This document shows positions 16,639-26,317 of a DNA stretch of 64,000 nucleotides, piece after piece. Positions within the stretch are counted from its first letter, which is position 1; each line of letters starts with the position of its first letter. Below the pieces are notes generated by a model. It was not told where the DNA came from. It saw nothing but the letters and a program-made list of their open reading frames with translations, and did not search any database. Origin of the DNA: Halomonas colorata (GTDB lineage: Bacteria; Pseudomonadota; Gammaproteobacteria; Pseudomonadales; Halomonadaceae); the NCBI RefSeq assembly GCF_014897985.1, contig NZ_JABUZA010000004.1, positions 1 to 64,000 on the forward strand, written 5' to 3'. The position numbers and the translations under genes were made by a program.

Positions 16639-18072
16639 TCAGACAAGCGACGCCCGCGACTCTTCCACCATCTTGCCGGCTAATTCCCCTACCGTGCGTA
16701 CCGCGGTTTCAATTGCAGGCGTCAGGGTAAAGGCATAGTTAAGGCGCAGACACTGGCGAAACTTGCCGGAAGCGGAAAACAGCGAGCCGGGGGCGACGTG
16801 CACGTCATGCTGCGCCAGGAGCTCGTTGAGGCGCACGCAGTCCACCGCAGCGGGCAGCTCCACCCACAGCAGAAAGCTGCCTTGCGGGTAGCTGATGCCC
16901 GAGCCTTCCGGAAAGTAGCGTTGCACCCAGTCGATCATCACATCGCGCTGGCGCTGATACTGGCGAATGGCCACGCGCAGATGGCGCTCGTAGTGCCCTT
17001 TGGTAACGAACTCGGCCACTGCCAGTTGGGGCAGCGTGGCCGACGCTCCGGTGGAGACGTACTTCATGTGCAGCGCCTGATCCCGGTAGCGCCCCGGCGC
17101 CATCCACCCGACCCGCAGCCCCGGCCCCAACGTTTTGGAAAAGCCGCTGCACAGCAGTACGCGCCCGTCGTCATCGAACGATTTAATGGTGGGCGGCCGG
17201 GGCTGAGTAAACGACAGGTCGCCATAGATATCGTCTTCGATAATCGCTACGTCAAAACGCTGGGCAAGCTGGAACAGCGCGCGTTTGCGCGCCGGCGGCA
17301 TGGTGTAGCCCAGCGGATTGTTGAAAGTCGGCGTTACCTGAATGGCGCGGATCGGCCACTGCTCCAGCGCAAGCTCGAGCGCTTCCAGGCTGATGCCGGT
17401 TTGCGGGTCGGTGGGAATCTCCAGCGCCTTCAGGCCGCTGGCTTTCAATATCTGCATGGTGCCGTAGAAACTCGGCGAATCAACCGCAACCACATCGCCC
17501 GGCTGGGTCAGGGTGCGCAGCGCAATGGAAAGTGCTTCCTGACAGCCCGTGGTGATCAAAATATCATCCGGGTGAAGCAAGCAGCCTGATGCCACGGCAA
17601 GCTTGGCCACCTGCTGGCGAAGCTCGGGGCTGCCGCTTAGTTTGTCGTAGTTGAAGCCATGCAGATCGACACTTCTGTGCAACCCACCCAGAATTTTGGA
17701 CAGTGGCCTGAGCGACGCATACTCAAGATTGGGCACACCGCGCCCGAGCAAAAGCCGGTTGTCGTCACGCTGGGTGGCGACGAGTTCCAGCACCTGGTCC
17801 CACTGCGACACATCCAGCGGCCGCTGAGCCGGGCGGGATATCGAAGGCAGTACCGACGGCGCCCGGCCAGGTAGCACGAAGTAGCCCGACTTGGGCCGCG
17901 ACTCGATCAGCGTTGCATCCATTAGCTGACGATACGCCTCTTGCGCGGTCGAGATGCTCACCTCCATTTCAAGGCAGACGGCGCGAATGGAGGGCAGGCG
18001 GTCCCCCGGGCGGTAGATGCCGTGCTCGATACGCTCGCGCAATACAGCGCCGACCTCTTCATAGCGCGTCAT
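16639..18072 (-). CDS. MocR-family regulator (GntR-type HTH fused to an aminotransferase-like domain)
   Basis: About 477 residues from the ATG at 18072, which has agagga upstream. The N-terminal winged helix is RYEEVGAVLRERIEHGIYRPGDRLPSIRAVCLEM (residues 2-60, landmarks GDRLPS and VSISTAQEAYRQL). A class I aminotransferase fold follows, with TTGCQEALSIAL, EDDIYGDL and the PLP-lysine motif CSGFSKTLGPGLRVGW. Such proteins sense PLP-linked metabolites and usually control the divergent gene, here a DUF1127 gene and phzF. Paired direct repeats in the intergenic region fit this. In-frame codons upstream of 18072 are poor start candidates. Confidence 0.9.
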   Translation of the reverse strand: MTRYEEVGAVLRERIEHGIYRPGDRLPSIRAVCLEMEVSISTAQEAYRQLMDATLIESRPKSGYFVLPGRAPSVLPSISRPAQRPLDVSQWDQVLELVATQRDDNRLLLGRGVPNLEYASLRPLSKILGGLHRSVDLHGFNYDKLSGSPELRQQVAKLAVASGCLLHPDDILITTGCQEALSIALRTLTQPGDVVAVDSPSFYGTMQILKASGLKALEIPTDPQTGISLEALELALEQWPIRAIQVTPTFNNPLGYTMPPARKRALFQLAQRFDVAIIEDDIYGDLSFTQPRPPTIKSFDDDGRVLLCSGFSKTLGPGLRVGWMAPGRYRDQALHMKYVSTGASATLPQLAVAEFVTKGHYERHLRVAIRQYQRQRDVMIDWVQRYFPEGSGISYPQGSFLLWVELPAAVDCVRLNELLAQHDVHVAPGSLFSASGKFRQCLRLNYAFTLTPAIETAVRTVGELAGKMVEESRASLV

Positions 18073-18138
18073 GGCTTTTCCTCTCTTGACGCCATACAGT
18101 TGATGGCTAAAACAAGCATACAGCGGCACAACATAGGC

Positions 18139-18177
18139 TATCTGTATCCCTGAAATACATAATCCTATATCTGTATC
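18139..18177. promoter_or_regulatory. Direct repeats in the MocR/DUF1127 divergent promoter region
   Basis: The ten-base sequence TATCTGTATC occurs at 18139-18148 and again at 18168-18177, 29 bases apart (nearly three helical turns). Widely spaced direct repeats in a divergent region are the known operator architecture of MocR proteins such as GabR and PdxR. The assignment to this regulator is inferred. Confidence 0.6.
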
Positions 18178-18228
18178 ATGAATCACTTACTGAGTAACCT
18201 GAAATGGCCAACCATCGGAGAGATCACC

Positions 18229-18420
18229 ATGCCCCGTTTCAGTCTCGCTCAGCTTCGCTACCGGCTGCGCTGTTACCGTGAATGTCGCCGCAGCCGCCGC
18301 CAGTTACTGACACTCGATGACCGCTTGCTCAAGGATATCGGCATCAGCCGCGCCCAGGCCCATCAAGAGGGCCGGAGAACCTTCTGGCAACACACAACGT
18401 TCAACAAGGAGCGTTCATGA
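18229..18420 (+). CDS. DUF1127 small protein
   Basis: 63-residue arginine-rich protein from the ATG at 18229 (ggag upstream). The segment RSRRQLLTLDDRLLKDIGISRAQAHQEGRR is the hallmark of DUF1127 (YjiS-like) proteins, whose LDDRxLxDIGISR motif is highly conserved. Some members affect RNA turnover or phosphate and carbon metabolism, but this one has no assigned role. Its stop overlaps the phzF start (ATGA), so the two are co-translated, and both are probably under the divergent MocR protein. Confidence 0.82.
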   Translation: MPRFSLAQLRYRLRCYRECRRSRRQLLTLDDRLLKDIGISRAQAHQEGRRTFWQHTTFNKERS

Positions 18421-19274
18421 ACCGCGCCGAGTACTACCTTCTGGATGTGTTTACCGATACACCGTTTGCAGGCAATCAGCTAGCGGTCTTTCTGGAAGCC
18501 GACAGCCTTGAAACCGCGACCATGCAGGCCGTGGCCCGTGAGCTTAATCTGGCGGAAACGGTATTTCTTGGCGCGGCAAGCGCGGCCAACCACTACCCGA
18601 TGCGCATCTTCACGCCAACGCAGGAGCTCGATTTTGCCGGCCACCCCACCGTAGGCACCGCGCAACTGCTGGCCGAGCTTGGCCTGGTAAACCGCGAGCA
18701 GACGCTGATTCTACAACCGCCGGTCGGCGAGCTGCTCGTCAGCTTTTCGGACCGTAAAGCCACTTTCACCACTGCCCGGCCCGCCAGTATCAGCTCAAGT
18801 CCACTGGACCAATCCAGCGCCGCGGCCCTACTCGGCCTGCAACGCCATCAGGTCGTCGGCACACCCGTCATTTCTTCCTGTGGGTTGGCTTTTCACTTGG
18901 TTGAGCTTGGCGATCTCACGGCTCTGCAAAACATACACATATCTGGGGCCGAGTGGGCCAACACGGTGACGCCCAGCGGTGCCGAGCAGGTATACCTGTA
19001 TGTGGCCGAGTCATCGGGCGGTGCAGAAACCGTGCTTCGCAGCCGCATGTTCTCAAGAGAGCATGGCCTTTGCGAAGACCCGGCGACCGGGAGCGCGGCG
19101 GCGGCGCTGAGCGGTTACCTGGCAACCACAGGTGAAGCCAAGCGCTGGATGATTCATCAGGGAGTGGAAATGGGTCGGCCCAGCGTGATTGAAACCGCCA
19201 TGGATGGCGAGCGGGTTCAGGTGGGCGGCAACGCCGTGCTGGTGGGTAAGGGGGAGATTTACCTAAGGGATTGA
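18417..19274 (+). CDS. PhzF-family isomerase/epimerase-like protein
   Basis: 285-residue two-domain protein of the diaminopimelate-epimerase-like fold. It has the family start YYLLDVFTDTPFAGNQLAVFL, NLAETVFL with the catalytic-type Glu, FTPTQELDFAGHPTVGTA, and late SREHGLCEDPATGSAAAALSGYL. PhzF itself isomerises an intermediate of phenazine biosynthesis; most relatives, like YddE, have unknown substrates, and no phenazine genes are seen here. It is coupled to the DUF1127 gene and convergent with menE. Confidence 0.87.
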   Translation: MNRAEYYLLDVFTDTPFAGNQLAVFLEADSLETATMQAVARELNLAETVFLGAASAANHYPMRIFTPTQELDFAGHPTVGTAQLLAELGLVNREQTLILQPPVGELLVSFSDRKATFTTARPASISSSPLDQSSAAALLGLQRHQVVGTPVISSCGLAFHLVELGDLTALQNIHISGAEWANTVTPSGAEQVYLYVAESSGGAETVLRSRMFSREHGLCEDPATGSAAAALSGYLATTGEAKRWMIHQGVEMGRPSVIETAMDGERVQVGGNAVLVGKGEIYLRD

Positions 19275-19383
19275 TACTCGTTTGCCCACCCGCCAAGCCG
19301 CTTTCAGCGGTCGACGAGGCTAAGCTATCTACTTTCAATCCAACCCCGCATGTTCGCGACCTCGGCCATGAAGCACTACCTAC

Positions 19384-20802
19384 CTACCTACCGCGGAGGA
19401 CACCACTCAATAGAGGATTGATCTGCCCTCGCGCCAGCTCAGCAAACTGCTTGCGCGAGGGTTTGAACCCCACGCCCTCAGGCCAGGCAAGCCAAGCATC
19501 CGGCACCATGAAGCCGGGTAGCGCTTCGCGTACCCAGGCACCTAGCGTGCGTTCCGACACGGGTTCATGGTGCCAATCGATAAACGCCACCGGTCGCTCG
19601 CCCCACTCACTATGGGGCACCGGCACCACTAATGCCTGAGCGATACCAGGGTGATCGACCAGACGCTGTTCAATAGCTTCCGGCTGGATATTTTCACCAC
19701 CGGAAATAAAGGCGTTATCGAGCCGCCCTTCCACTACCAGCGCGCCTTGCGGAGTAAAATGACCCTTGTCGCGGGTGGCAAACCAGCCTTCATCGTTGAG
19801 GGCCGAATCAACCACGCCGTTATTCAGATAGCCGCTGAACAGGGTGTCACCCCGCACCTGTATCTCTCCTTCATCCACTCTCACCTCGCGACCCGGTAGC
19901 GGCGCGCCCACAACGCCAGGTGCTGCCGGGATACCGGTGCAGACCTGGCTGGCCATCTCGGACAGCCCATAGCTGACCTTCGGTGTCAGCCCCAGCGCGG
20001 TCATTTTGGCCACCAGCGGCGCAGGAATCGCCGCGCCGCCCAGCAGCAATTCGCGCAGCTGTGTGCGCTGGGGTGTAAAACCCGCTTGCAGCAACCGCCA
20101 AAGCTGGGTGGGCACCAGTGACAGATGGGTGATCGACTGCTGCTCAAGACGCGCAGACAACGTATGCGGCGCATCATCGAGAATCACCCGCCCGCCGGCG
20201 AGAAAGACGCGAAACGCGATAGCGTAGCCACCGATATGAAATAACGGCAGCGAGAGCAGCCAGCCACTGTCCTGATCGACGGGGATAAACGACGCCGAGC
20301 CACGCGCCGACGCCAGGTGATTGCCCACACGATGGAGCACCGCCTTGGGCGTACCGCTGGAGCCGGAGGTAAAGATCGTGTTGCACAGCTGATTGCCATC
20401 AAGCACCGGCGACGAGCTCACCTCGGTTTCTGAGAGAAAATCGAGAATGACCGGCACAAGCTCCGAGGGATAAGCATGGTCACTCTCCGGTTGGCAGACG
20501 CGATCAGCCTGAAGTCGCTTGGCCAGACCCAACTGCTGGGTTACGGGAAACGCGGGATTGAGCGGACAGAAAATCAGCCCGGCGCGTAGGCAAGCCCAGG
20601 CGAGCAGCAAGGAATCAAGCGAGCCTTTGGCGGGAACCACTAGTCGATCCCCGGCCACGAACCCTTGCCGCGCCAGCTGCTGTGCTAACGACGCTACGCG
20701 GCGATCGAGCGTGCGATAATCAAGGCATACAGAGCCAGCCTCTATGGCGATTTTCTCAGGGGTCTCTTTAGCCCAAAAGTGTATGGGGCAGGTATCGATC
20801 AC
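19384..20802 (-). CDS. menE: o-succinylbenzoate-CoA ligase
   Basis: 472-residue acyl-adenylating enzyme that activates o-succinylbenzoate to its CoA thioester in menaquinone synthesis. Landmarks are the P-loop-like FTSGSSGTPKAVLH, the A5-type motif SYGLSEMASQVCTG, GWFATRDKGHF with the hinge region GRLDNAFISGGENIQPEAIE, and the C-terminal PSRKQFAELARG carrying the catalytic-type Lys region. It is the last gene of frdABCD-menBCE, about 30 bp after menC. Confidence 0.93.
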   Translation of the reverse strand: MIDTCPIHFWAKETPEKIAIEAGSVCLDYRTLDRRVASLAQQLARQGFVAGDRLVVPAKGSLDSLLLAWACLRAGLIFCPLNPAFPVTQQLGLAKRLQADRVCQPESDHAYPSELVPVILDFLSETEVSSSPVLDGNQLCNTIFTSGSSGTPKAVLHRVGNHLASARGSASFIPVDQDSGWLLSLPLFHIGGYAIAFRVFLAGGRVILDDAPHTLSARLEQQSITHLSLVPTQLWRLLQAGFTPQRTQLRELLLGGAAIPAPLVAKMTALGLTPKVSYGLSEMASQVCTGIPAAPGVVGAPLPGREVRVDEGEIQVRGDTLFSGYLNNGVVDSALNDEGWFATRDKGHFTPQGALVVEGRLDNAFISGGENIQPEAIEQRLVDHPGIAQALVVPVPHSEWGERPVAFIDWHHEPVSERTLGAWVREALPGFMVPDAWLAWPEGVGFKPSRKQFAELARGQINPLLSGVLRGR

Positions 20803-20833
20803 GCTGAGTGCTCCTGTTGATGGCTATGAGGGT

Positions 20834-21775
20834 TTATATCGACGAGGCCCGATAGAGGCAGCGCAGTGAGTGTGTCATTACTTCTCCCGAGACATGGGTA
20901 ACCCGCGCCGTCAGCCAGTGGCCTGTGTCCAGCCCCGGCGGTTCATTGGGCGCCCACTGGCTGGCTAACCGGCCCAGCAGTCCAAGGCCCAGATCGGATT
21001 CAAAGCTCGAGGAAATCACCACACGCAGGTTGCCTTCGCTTGCTCGCTGAACGAGTGCTTCGCAGGCATTTAGCGAGCCGATTAACGTAGGCTTGATGAC
21101 CAGCGCTTTTAGCTGCGGGTGGCAGTGCCACGCGGCTCCGCGGGAAAGCGTTTCATCCAGCGCCACGCCCACCCCCGTGGCTTCCGCGACCGCGATCGTG
21201 TCAGCAAAGCTAGCACAAGGCTCTTCCAGGTAGTCAATCTGTTCCAGCGTCAGGCGCTCGCAGAAGCGCTGGGCGTCTGCCCGTGTCCAGCCTCCGTTGG
21301 CATCCAGAATCAGTTGGGTGGTGGGGAAGTGCTTGCCAAGCTGTTCGATCAGCGCCAGTTCCTCTGCCATGGCGTAGCGTGCCACCTTGAGCTTGAGTCT
21401 TTTCGGCGGCGACGCCTGCCAATGGGAGGCTGAAAGCGACGGCATCAGAGACGCGGGCGTGCCCTGAAGCAGCGGATAGGCTGGCAAAGGGTCAGGAAGA
21501 TCAGCGGGCCACGCGCGCTGGGCGCAGTCGAACCCGAACTGCACCGACGGTAGCGCCGGGCAGGTGGTGTCGCCGCGCTTTAATGCAGCCAGGCAGGCAA
21601 GGCTTTCCGCTTCTGCTTCCGCCAGGGTTTCCATCGAGAAGCCAGGCAGCGGCGCGACCTCGCCCCATTGCCCATTGATGGAAACCAGCAGCCCTTCCCG
21701 GTTCTTGAGCCTATGCCCTTTAAACATCAGCGGCTGGCGCAACGGGAGGGAGTAGCGGTAAAGCGACAGCTGCAT
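20834..21775 (-). CDS. menC: o-succinylbenzoate synthase
   Basis: 313-residue enolase-superfamily dehydratase that converts SHCHC to o-succinylbenzoate. It shows the catalytic barrel motifs in order: LKLKVARY (KxK), LDANGGWTRADA (first metal Asp), IDYLEEPC (Glu), LDETL (Asp) and ALVIKPTLIGS (second catalytic Lys). The N-terminal capping domain is short, as in gammaproteobacterial MenC. Its start overlaps the menB stop by one base, which indicates translational coupling. Confidence 0.93.
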   Translation of the reverse strand: MQLSLYRYSLPLRQPLMFKGHRLKNREGLLVSINGQWGEVAPLPGFSMETLAEAEAESLACLAALKRGDTTCPALPSVQFGFDCAQRAWPADLPDPLPAYPLLQGTPASLMPSLSASHWQASPPKRLKLKVARYAMAEELALIEQLGKHFPTTQLILDANGGWTRADAQRFCERLTLEQIDYLEEPCASFADTIAVAEATGVGVALDETLSRGAAWHCHPQLKALVIKPTLIGSLNACEALVQRASEGNLRVVISSSFESDLGLGLLGRLASQWAPNEPPGLDTGHWLTARVTHVSGEVMTHSLRCLYRASSI

Positions 21776-22635
21776 CAGGGGTTACGCGGATAGCGAGAGA
21801 AATCCGGGCGGCGTTTTTCGTTGAACGCGTTACGCCCCTCCTGGCCCTCTTCGGTCATGTAGTAGAGCATGGTGGCGTTACCGGCCAGCTCCTGAAGCCC
21901 GGCCTGGCCGTCGCAGTCGGCATTGAGCGAGGCTTTCAGGCAGCGCAGCGCCATAGGGCTGTGCTGGAGCATCTCGCGGCACCAGCGAACACTCTCTTTT
22001 TCGAGCTCGGCAAGCGGTACGACGTGGTTGACCAACCCCATGTCGAGGGCCTGGGCGGCGCTATACTGACGGCACAGAAACCAGATTTCCCGGGCCTTTT
22101 TCTGACCGACAATACGGGCCAGGTACGAGGCGCCGTAGCCACCATCAAACGAGCCAACCTTGGGGCCGGTCTGGCCAAATACCGCGTTATCGGCGGCAAT
22201 GGTCAAGTCACACATCAGGTGCAGCACGTGGCCACCGCCGATGGCGTAGCCCGCCACCATGGCGACGACTGGCTTGGGGCAGGTACGAATATCACGCTGG
22301 AAATCCAGCACGTTGAGGTGATGGGTACCCTCTTCGTCCTGGTAGCCGCCATAGTCACCGCGAATGCGCTGGTCGCCGCCGGAGCAGAACGCTTTATCAC
22401 CGGCGCCGGTGAGTAGAATGGCGCCGATAGCGCTGTCGTGGCGGGCGCGGTTGAGTGCCTGGGCCATTTCATTGACCGTTTGCGGGCGAAAGGCGTTGCG
22501 CACCTCGGGGCGGTTGATGGTGATACGAGCCACGCCCTCGCTCGAGGTGTGATACAGAATATCCTGGTAGTCTGCGGAGTCGTCCTGCCACGCGATGGGG
22601 GCATAGAGTTCTGATTCAGTCAGTCCGTCAATCAT
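21775..22635 (-). CDS. menB: 1,4-dihydroxy-2-naphthoyl-CoA synthase
   Basis: 286-residue crotonase-fold enzyme that closes the naphthoate ring. Landmarks are [29 protein letters not shown] (oxyanion and active-site loop), [13 protein letters not shown] with bicarbonate-site-type glycines, [20 protein letters not shown] containing the conserved Asp, and the C-terminal tail [21 protein letters not shown], here broken as [13 protein letters not shown]. It lies 40 bp after frdD, so ring formation is transcribed with the reductase that uses the product quinone. Confidence 0.96.
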   Translation of the reverse strand: MIDGLTESELYAPIAWQDDSADYQDILYHTSSEGVARITINRPEVRNAFRPQTVNEMAQALNRARHDSAIGAILLTGAGDKAFCSGGDQRIRGDYGGYQDEEGTHHLNVLDFQRDIRTCPKPVVAMVAGYAIGGGHVLHLMCDLTIAADNAVFGQTGPKVGSFDGGYGASYLARIVGQKKAREIWFLCRQYSAAQALDMGLVNHVVPLAELEKESVRWCREMLQHSPMALRCLKASLNADCDGQAGLQELAGNATMLYYMTEEGQEGRNAFNEKRRPDFSRYPRNP

Positions 22636-22675
22636 GTCAGTCTCTTTTAATCGGTTAAGGCGTTCTGCGTCCCGG

Positions 22676-23083
22676 TCAGCTCAGCATACCGGCCACCACC
22701 AGGCCTAATGCCAGCATACTCAGCAGCGCAGCCGCGCCGTACATCAGTTTCTTGTTGAAGCCGTCGCGGCCCACGCTTATATCGAACAGGCCATGGCGCA
22801 GCCGGTGAGCGGCATGAAAGAGCGGCAGGCACACCACTGCGCCGACAAACAAAAAGCCCGGTACGCTGAACAGTAGCGCCGTGGCCCGCTCGTAGCTTAG
22901 CGCGTCGGCGGGCAGCAGCCCAAGCGGCAACAAAACGCCAATAAACAGGATGACGGCGGGCAAAAGGACCGCAAAACAGACGCCGCCCGCGCTGAAAAGC
23001 CCCCACCAAAGCGGCTCATCGAAGGCTTGTTGGTGGGATGCCGCCTGTGGGCTGCCGGGTTTACTCATGGCTTGCTTGCTCAT
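22676..23083 (-). CDS. frdD: Fumarate reductase membrane anchor subunit D
   Basis: About 135 residues with three membrane helices ([39 protein letters not shown] and [15 protein letters not shown]). The FrdD-type segment [15 protein letters not shown] is present. With FrdC it anchors the FrdAB catalytic dimer to the inner membrane and forms the menaquinol site. The ATG at 23083 has ggagg seven bases upstream; longer in-frame starts overlap frdC. It is the last frd gene before menB. Confidence 0.88.
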   Translation of the reverse strand: MSKQAMSKPGSPQAASHQQAFDEPLWWGLFSAGGVCFAVLLPAVILFIGVLLPLGLLPADALSYERATALLFSVPGFLFVGAVVCLPLFHAAHRLRHGLFDISVGRDGFNKKLMYGAAALLSMLALGLVVAGMLS

Positions 23084-23085
23084 AT

Positions 23086-23481
23086 TCAGGCCCTCCCCAA
23101 TAACCAGAAGAACAGCAGCGCGACGACCACCACGCCTGCCCACTGCCCCGCCACGATCATGTTGTCAGGCAGGCTGCGGCCAGCGATGCGCAGCGGCATG
23201 ACCCGTGGAAACAGCACAAAGAACGTGGCGGCGTGATAAAGGCTGGCGGCAAGCGCCAGAAGGTTCAGCGCCAGCACCACCGGCGAGCCCATGAAGCCCA
23301 CCCAGCCCTGCCAGCTATCCGCCCCCTGAACGAGCGCCACCATTCCCGCCATCAAACAAAGCAGAAAAAACACCAGCGGCAAAACCGTGGCTTCGCGCAG
23401 CATATAAAGTTTGAAAAACCGATGCTTTAGCCACCAGTTGCGTTTCAGTGGCGGCAAGCGTTGCGATGATGTTTTATTCAT
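23086..23481 (-). CDS. frdC: Fumarate reductase membrane anchor subunit C
   Basis: 131 residues with three helices and the FrdC-like start [23 protein letters not shown], landmarks NWWLKHRFF and [10 protein letters not shown]. The sequence [19 protein letters not shown] carries the conserved His and Pro near the quinone pocket. No heme-ligand pattern is obvious, fitting a FrdCD-type (heme-free) enzyme. Its start overlaps the end of frdB and its stop lies just before the frdD ATG. Confidence 0.9.
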   Translation of the reverse strand: MNKTSSQRLPPLKRNWWLKHRFFKLYMLREATVLPLVFFLLCLMAGMVALVQGADSWQGWVGFMGSPVVLALNLLALAASLYHAATFFVLFPRVMPLRIAGRSLPDNMIVAGQWAGVVVVALLFFWLLGRA

Positions 23482-24241
23482 GCGCCTTCCCCTCGCCGTT
23501 CATCTCATCGCCTTTGAACAAGGCGATCAAGGTATGCTTGGCCGCTTCGACCTTGCCCTGGTTCACCGCCGCAGCGGGGTCGACGTGCTTCGGGCACACC
23601 TTCGAGCAAAAGCCGACAAAGGTGCAGCTCCACACGCCCTCGTGGCGGTTAAGCTCCGCCATACGCTGCTTTTTGCCGTGGTCGCGGCTGTCCTGGTTGT
23701 AACGGTGGGCCAGCGCGATCGCCGCCGGGCCCCGAAACTCCGGGTTGAGCCCGAACTGCGGGCACGCCGAGTAGCAGAGCCCGCAGTTGATGCAGTTGGC
23801 GAACTGCTTGTAGCGGGCCAACTGCGCCGGCGACTGGCGATAGGTTTCCGGCGCTTGGGGGTCGAAGGGTTTGACCGGGTCGTCATCGATTAGATAGGGC
23901 TTCACCGCCGCCAGGTGCTCGAGAAAGATCTCCATGTCCACGACCAGGTCGCGCTGTACCGGAAAGTGGGCGAGCGGCTCGATACGGATCTCGCCGTCAT
24001 AATCGCGCAAAAAGGTTTTGCAGCCGAGCTTGGGAATGCCGTTCACCATCACCCCACAGGAGCCGCAGATCGCCATGCGACACGACCAGCGGTAGCTCAG
24101 CGTGCTATCCAACTGCTCTTTTATATGGTTGAGGGCGTCCAGTAGCGACGTGCTGTCATCAACCGGCAGCTCAAAGGCCTGCCAGTAGGACTCCGCCGCG
24201 TTATCGGGTACGTAGCGCTTAACGCTGATGGTCTTGTTCAT
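23474..24241 (-). CDS. frdB: Fumarate reductase iron-sulfur subunit
   Basis: 255-residue electron-transfer subunit linking menaquinol to FAD. The N-terminal 2Fe-2S domain has [15 protein letters not shown] followed by a cysteine in KLGCKTF. The C-terminal domain has [14 protein letters not shown] (4Fe-4S) and [17 protein letters not shown] (3Fe-4S). The length and the three clusters match FrdB/SdhB. Overlap with frdA and frdC shows a tight operon. Confidence 0.95.
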   Translation of the reverse strand: MNKTISVKRYVPDNAAESYWQAFELPVDDSTSLLDALNHIKEQLDSTLSYRWSCRMAICGSCGVMVNGIPKLGCKTFLRDYDGEIRIEPLAHFPVQRDLVVDMEIFLEHLAAVKPYLIDDDPVKPFDPQAPETYRQSPAQLARYKQFANCINCGLCYSACPQFGLNPEFRGPAAIALAHRYNQDSRDHGKKQRMAELNRHEGVWSCTFVGFCSKVCPKHVDPAAAVNQGKVEAAKHTLIALFKGDEMNGEGKAHE

Positions 24242-26025
24242 ACCTTGTCCCCTTTACCGGCGTCCCCATAGGCCCGTTCTGCCGGGGCGGAAAAGCGTAC
24301 ATCGACCTCCTGCCAGTGCAGCCTGGCAGGCGCCTCGCCTTGATAAAATACCTGGCTGTGCTTGAGGTAGTTAACGTCGTCCCGCGTTTGCATCCCTTCG
24401 TCCAGACGCTGGTGGGCACCGCGGGATTCACGCCGCTCCAGGGCACCAAGGCACGAGGCTTCGGCGATATCCAGTCCACACCCAAGCTCGAGGCACTCCA
24501 AAAGCTCGGTATTGAATATCTTGCTGGCATCGTTGACGCGAATCTCGCGGTAGCGCGCGCGCAGCTTTCGAATTTGTGCCAACGCCTGGGCCATGCTTTC
24601 CTCGGTGCGGTAGATACCACAGCCGCTTTCCATGGCCTGCACCATGGCGTGCTTGAGATCCACCCAGTTCTCGCCGCTGCGGTTGCCATCGCAAAGGCGC
24701 GCAAGCGTGGCCTGTTGGCGCTCGGCCTGGGCGTGTAGAAGAGCGCTATCGGCCCACTCGGTGTGTGCCGCACGCCGGCTTGCCTGTTCACCGGCCAGGC
24801 GGCCAAACACCAGCAGTTCGGTGAGCGAGTTGGAGCCCAGCCGATTGGCGCCATGCAAGCCGACCGAGGCACACTCCCCTGCGGCATAGAGCCCAGTGAT
24901 CGAGGTTTCGCACTGCGGGTTGGTTTCGATCCCGCCCATGGTGTAGTGAACGGCGGGGCGAATGGGGATGGGTTCCTTCACCGGGTCGACGTTGATATAG
25001 GATTTGGCCAGCTCGCAGATGAACGGCAGGCGCTCGAGGATGGTTTTCTCACCCAGGTGGCGAAGGTCGAGATACACCACGTCGCTGTCGCCGAACTTGC
25101 CGGTGCGCCCGGCCTGCTGCTCCTGCCAAAACGCCTGGGAAAGCTTGTCCCGCGGGCCCAGCTCCATGTACTTGTTTTCCGGTTGGCCCAGCGGTGTTTC
25201 CGGGCCCAGGCCGTAATCCTGCAAGTAACGGTAGCCGTCCTTATTAAGAAGAATCCCGCCTTCGCCGCGGCACGCTTCGGTAATCAGAATGCCGGAACCG
25301 GGCAACCCGGTAGGGTGGTACTGCACGAACTCCATATCGCGCAGCGCCACGCCGTGGCGGTAGGCCATCGCCATGCCGTCGCCGGTGACGATGCCCGCAT
25401 TGGTATTGAAGCGAAACAGGCGCCCGGCGCCGCCGGTGGCCAGAATCACTGCCTTGGCGCGCAGCAGGGTCAGCTCGCCGGTCGCGATTTGCAGCGCAAT
25501 GACGCCGATGACCGCGCCTTCGTGAACGGCCAGGTCGAGCACGAAATACTCATCAAAGCGCTCGATCTCCGGGTATTTGAGCGAGGTCTGAAAGAGCGTA
25601 TGCAGCATGTGAAAGCCGGTTTTATCCGCGGCAAACCAGGTGCGGGCGGTTTTCATGCCACCAAAACGGCGCACCTGCACTTGGCCGTCGTCCTTACGAC
25701 TCCAGGGGCAGCCCCAGCGCTCCATCTGCACCAGCTCCTGGTAGGCATGATGAACGAAATAGTCCACCACGCCCTGCTCGACCAGCCAGTCGCCGCCGGA
25801 GACGGTGTCATCGAAGTGTGCCTGGTGAGTGTCGTCGCTGCTGGTAACCGCCGCCGCGCCACCTTCGGCGGCTACGGTATGCGAGCGCATGGGATAGACC
25901 TTGGAAAGCATTGCGATGCGCTGCGAGGCGCCCTGCTCTTTGGCAGCCTCGGCCGCGCCTATCGCAGCGCGCAACCCCGCACCGCCGCCCCCTACGATGA
26001 CAATATCGAAATCCTGCTGGCGCAT
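24238..26025 (-). CDS. frdA: Fumarate reductase flavoprotein subunit
   Basis: 595-residue catalytic subunit that reduces fumarate to succinate. Features are the dinucleotide fold [21 protein letters not shown], the covalent-FAD motif [12 protein letters not shown] with its His, [21 protein letters not shown] with the active-site Arg, [14 protein letters not shown] and [24 protein letters not shown] (cited as landmarks). Assignment to fumarate reductase rather than succinate dehydrogenase rests on FrdC/FrdD-type anchors, linkage to men genes and the FNR-type box upstream. Confidence 0.94.
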   Translation of the reverse strand: MRQQDFDIVIVGGGGAGLRAAIGAAEAAKEQGASQRIAMLSKVYPMRSHTVAAEGGAAAVTSSDDTHQAHFDDTVSGGDWLVEQGVVDYFVHHAYQELVQMERWGCPWSRKDDGQVQVRRFGGMKTARTWFAADKTGFHMLHTLFQTSLKYPEIERFDEYFVLDLAVHEGAVIGVIALQIATGELTLLRAKAVILATGGAGRLFRFNTNAGIVTGDGMAMAYRHGVALRDMEFVQYHPTGLPGSGILITEACRGEGGILLNKDGYRYLQDYGLGPETPLGQPENKYMELGPRDKLSQAFWQEQQAGRTGKFGDSDVVYLDLRHLGEKTILERLPFICELAKSYINVDPVKEPIPIRPAVHYTMGGIETNPQCETSITGLYAAGECASVGLHGANRLGSNSLTELLVFGRLAGEQASRRAAHTEWADSALLHAQAERQQATLARLCDGNRSGENWVDLKHAMVQAMESGCGIYRTEESMAQALAQIRKLRARYREIRVNDASKIFNTELLECLELGCGLDIAEASCLGALERRESRGAHQRLDEGMQTRDDVNYLKHSQVFYQGEAPARLHWQEVDVRFSAPAERAYGDAGKGDKV

Positions 26026-26139
26026 GGCACCCTCCCGCTGGTCAGGTTAAAAGACTACCGATACAACGCCCTCTTCTGGTTTGAAATTACCATACCCCTG
26101 AAAGGCAAAGTATTGATCTCGCACCAATCTAAAGAACTA

Positions 26140-26153
26140 TTGACACACATCAA
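26140..26153. promoter_or_regulatory. FNR/ANR-type box in the frdA-transporter promoter region
   Basis: TTGACACACATCAA matches the oxygen-sensing FNR/ANR consensus (TTGAT, four bases, ATCAA) at nine of ten defined positions. It lies 115 bases before the frdA start and about 165 bases before the divergent transporter start. It is placed to switch both on under low oxygen. Confidence 0.7.
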
Positions 26154-26317
26154 ACAACGGGCAGCGACACACGTATTACAGTCATATCTCCACCCATCGA
26201 GACGTTGCGCCGGCGTCTTTCAGGCAGCGCACAAGGAGGCCACTCACCCCCACTTTTTCCTCCCGTGAATGATTTACGGGTAATTTTCTGACCTGACCCG
26301 CTATAAGAGAGGGCAAC

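Noticed and set aside
16631..16652. Hairpin CGTCGCTT/AAGCGACG at the end of the MocR gene as a terminator
   Set aside because: It straddles the stop codon and lacks a T tract on the transcribed strand.
19374..19392. Tandem ctac tetranucleotides near the menE stop
   Set aside because: Too short (four to five units) to be a meaningful repeat or phase-variable tract.
24763..26268. Long open frame on the plus strand opposite frdA
   Set aside because: It is the shadow of frdA: the minus strand encodes a complete fumarate reductase flavoprotein with all motifs, and the plus frame has no recognisable domain.
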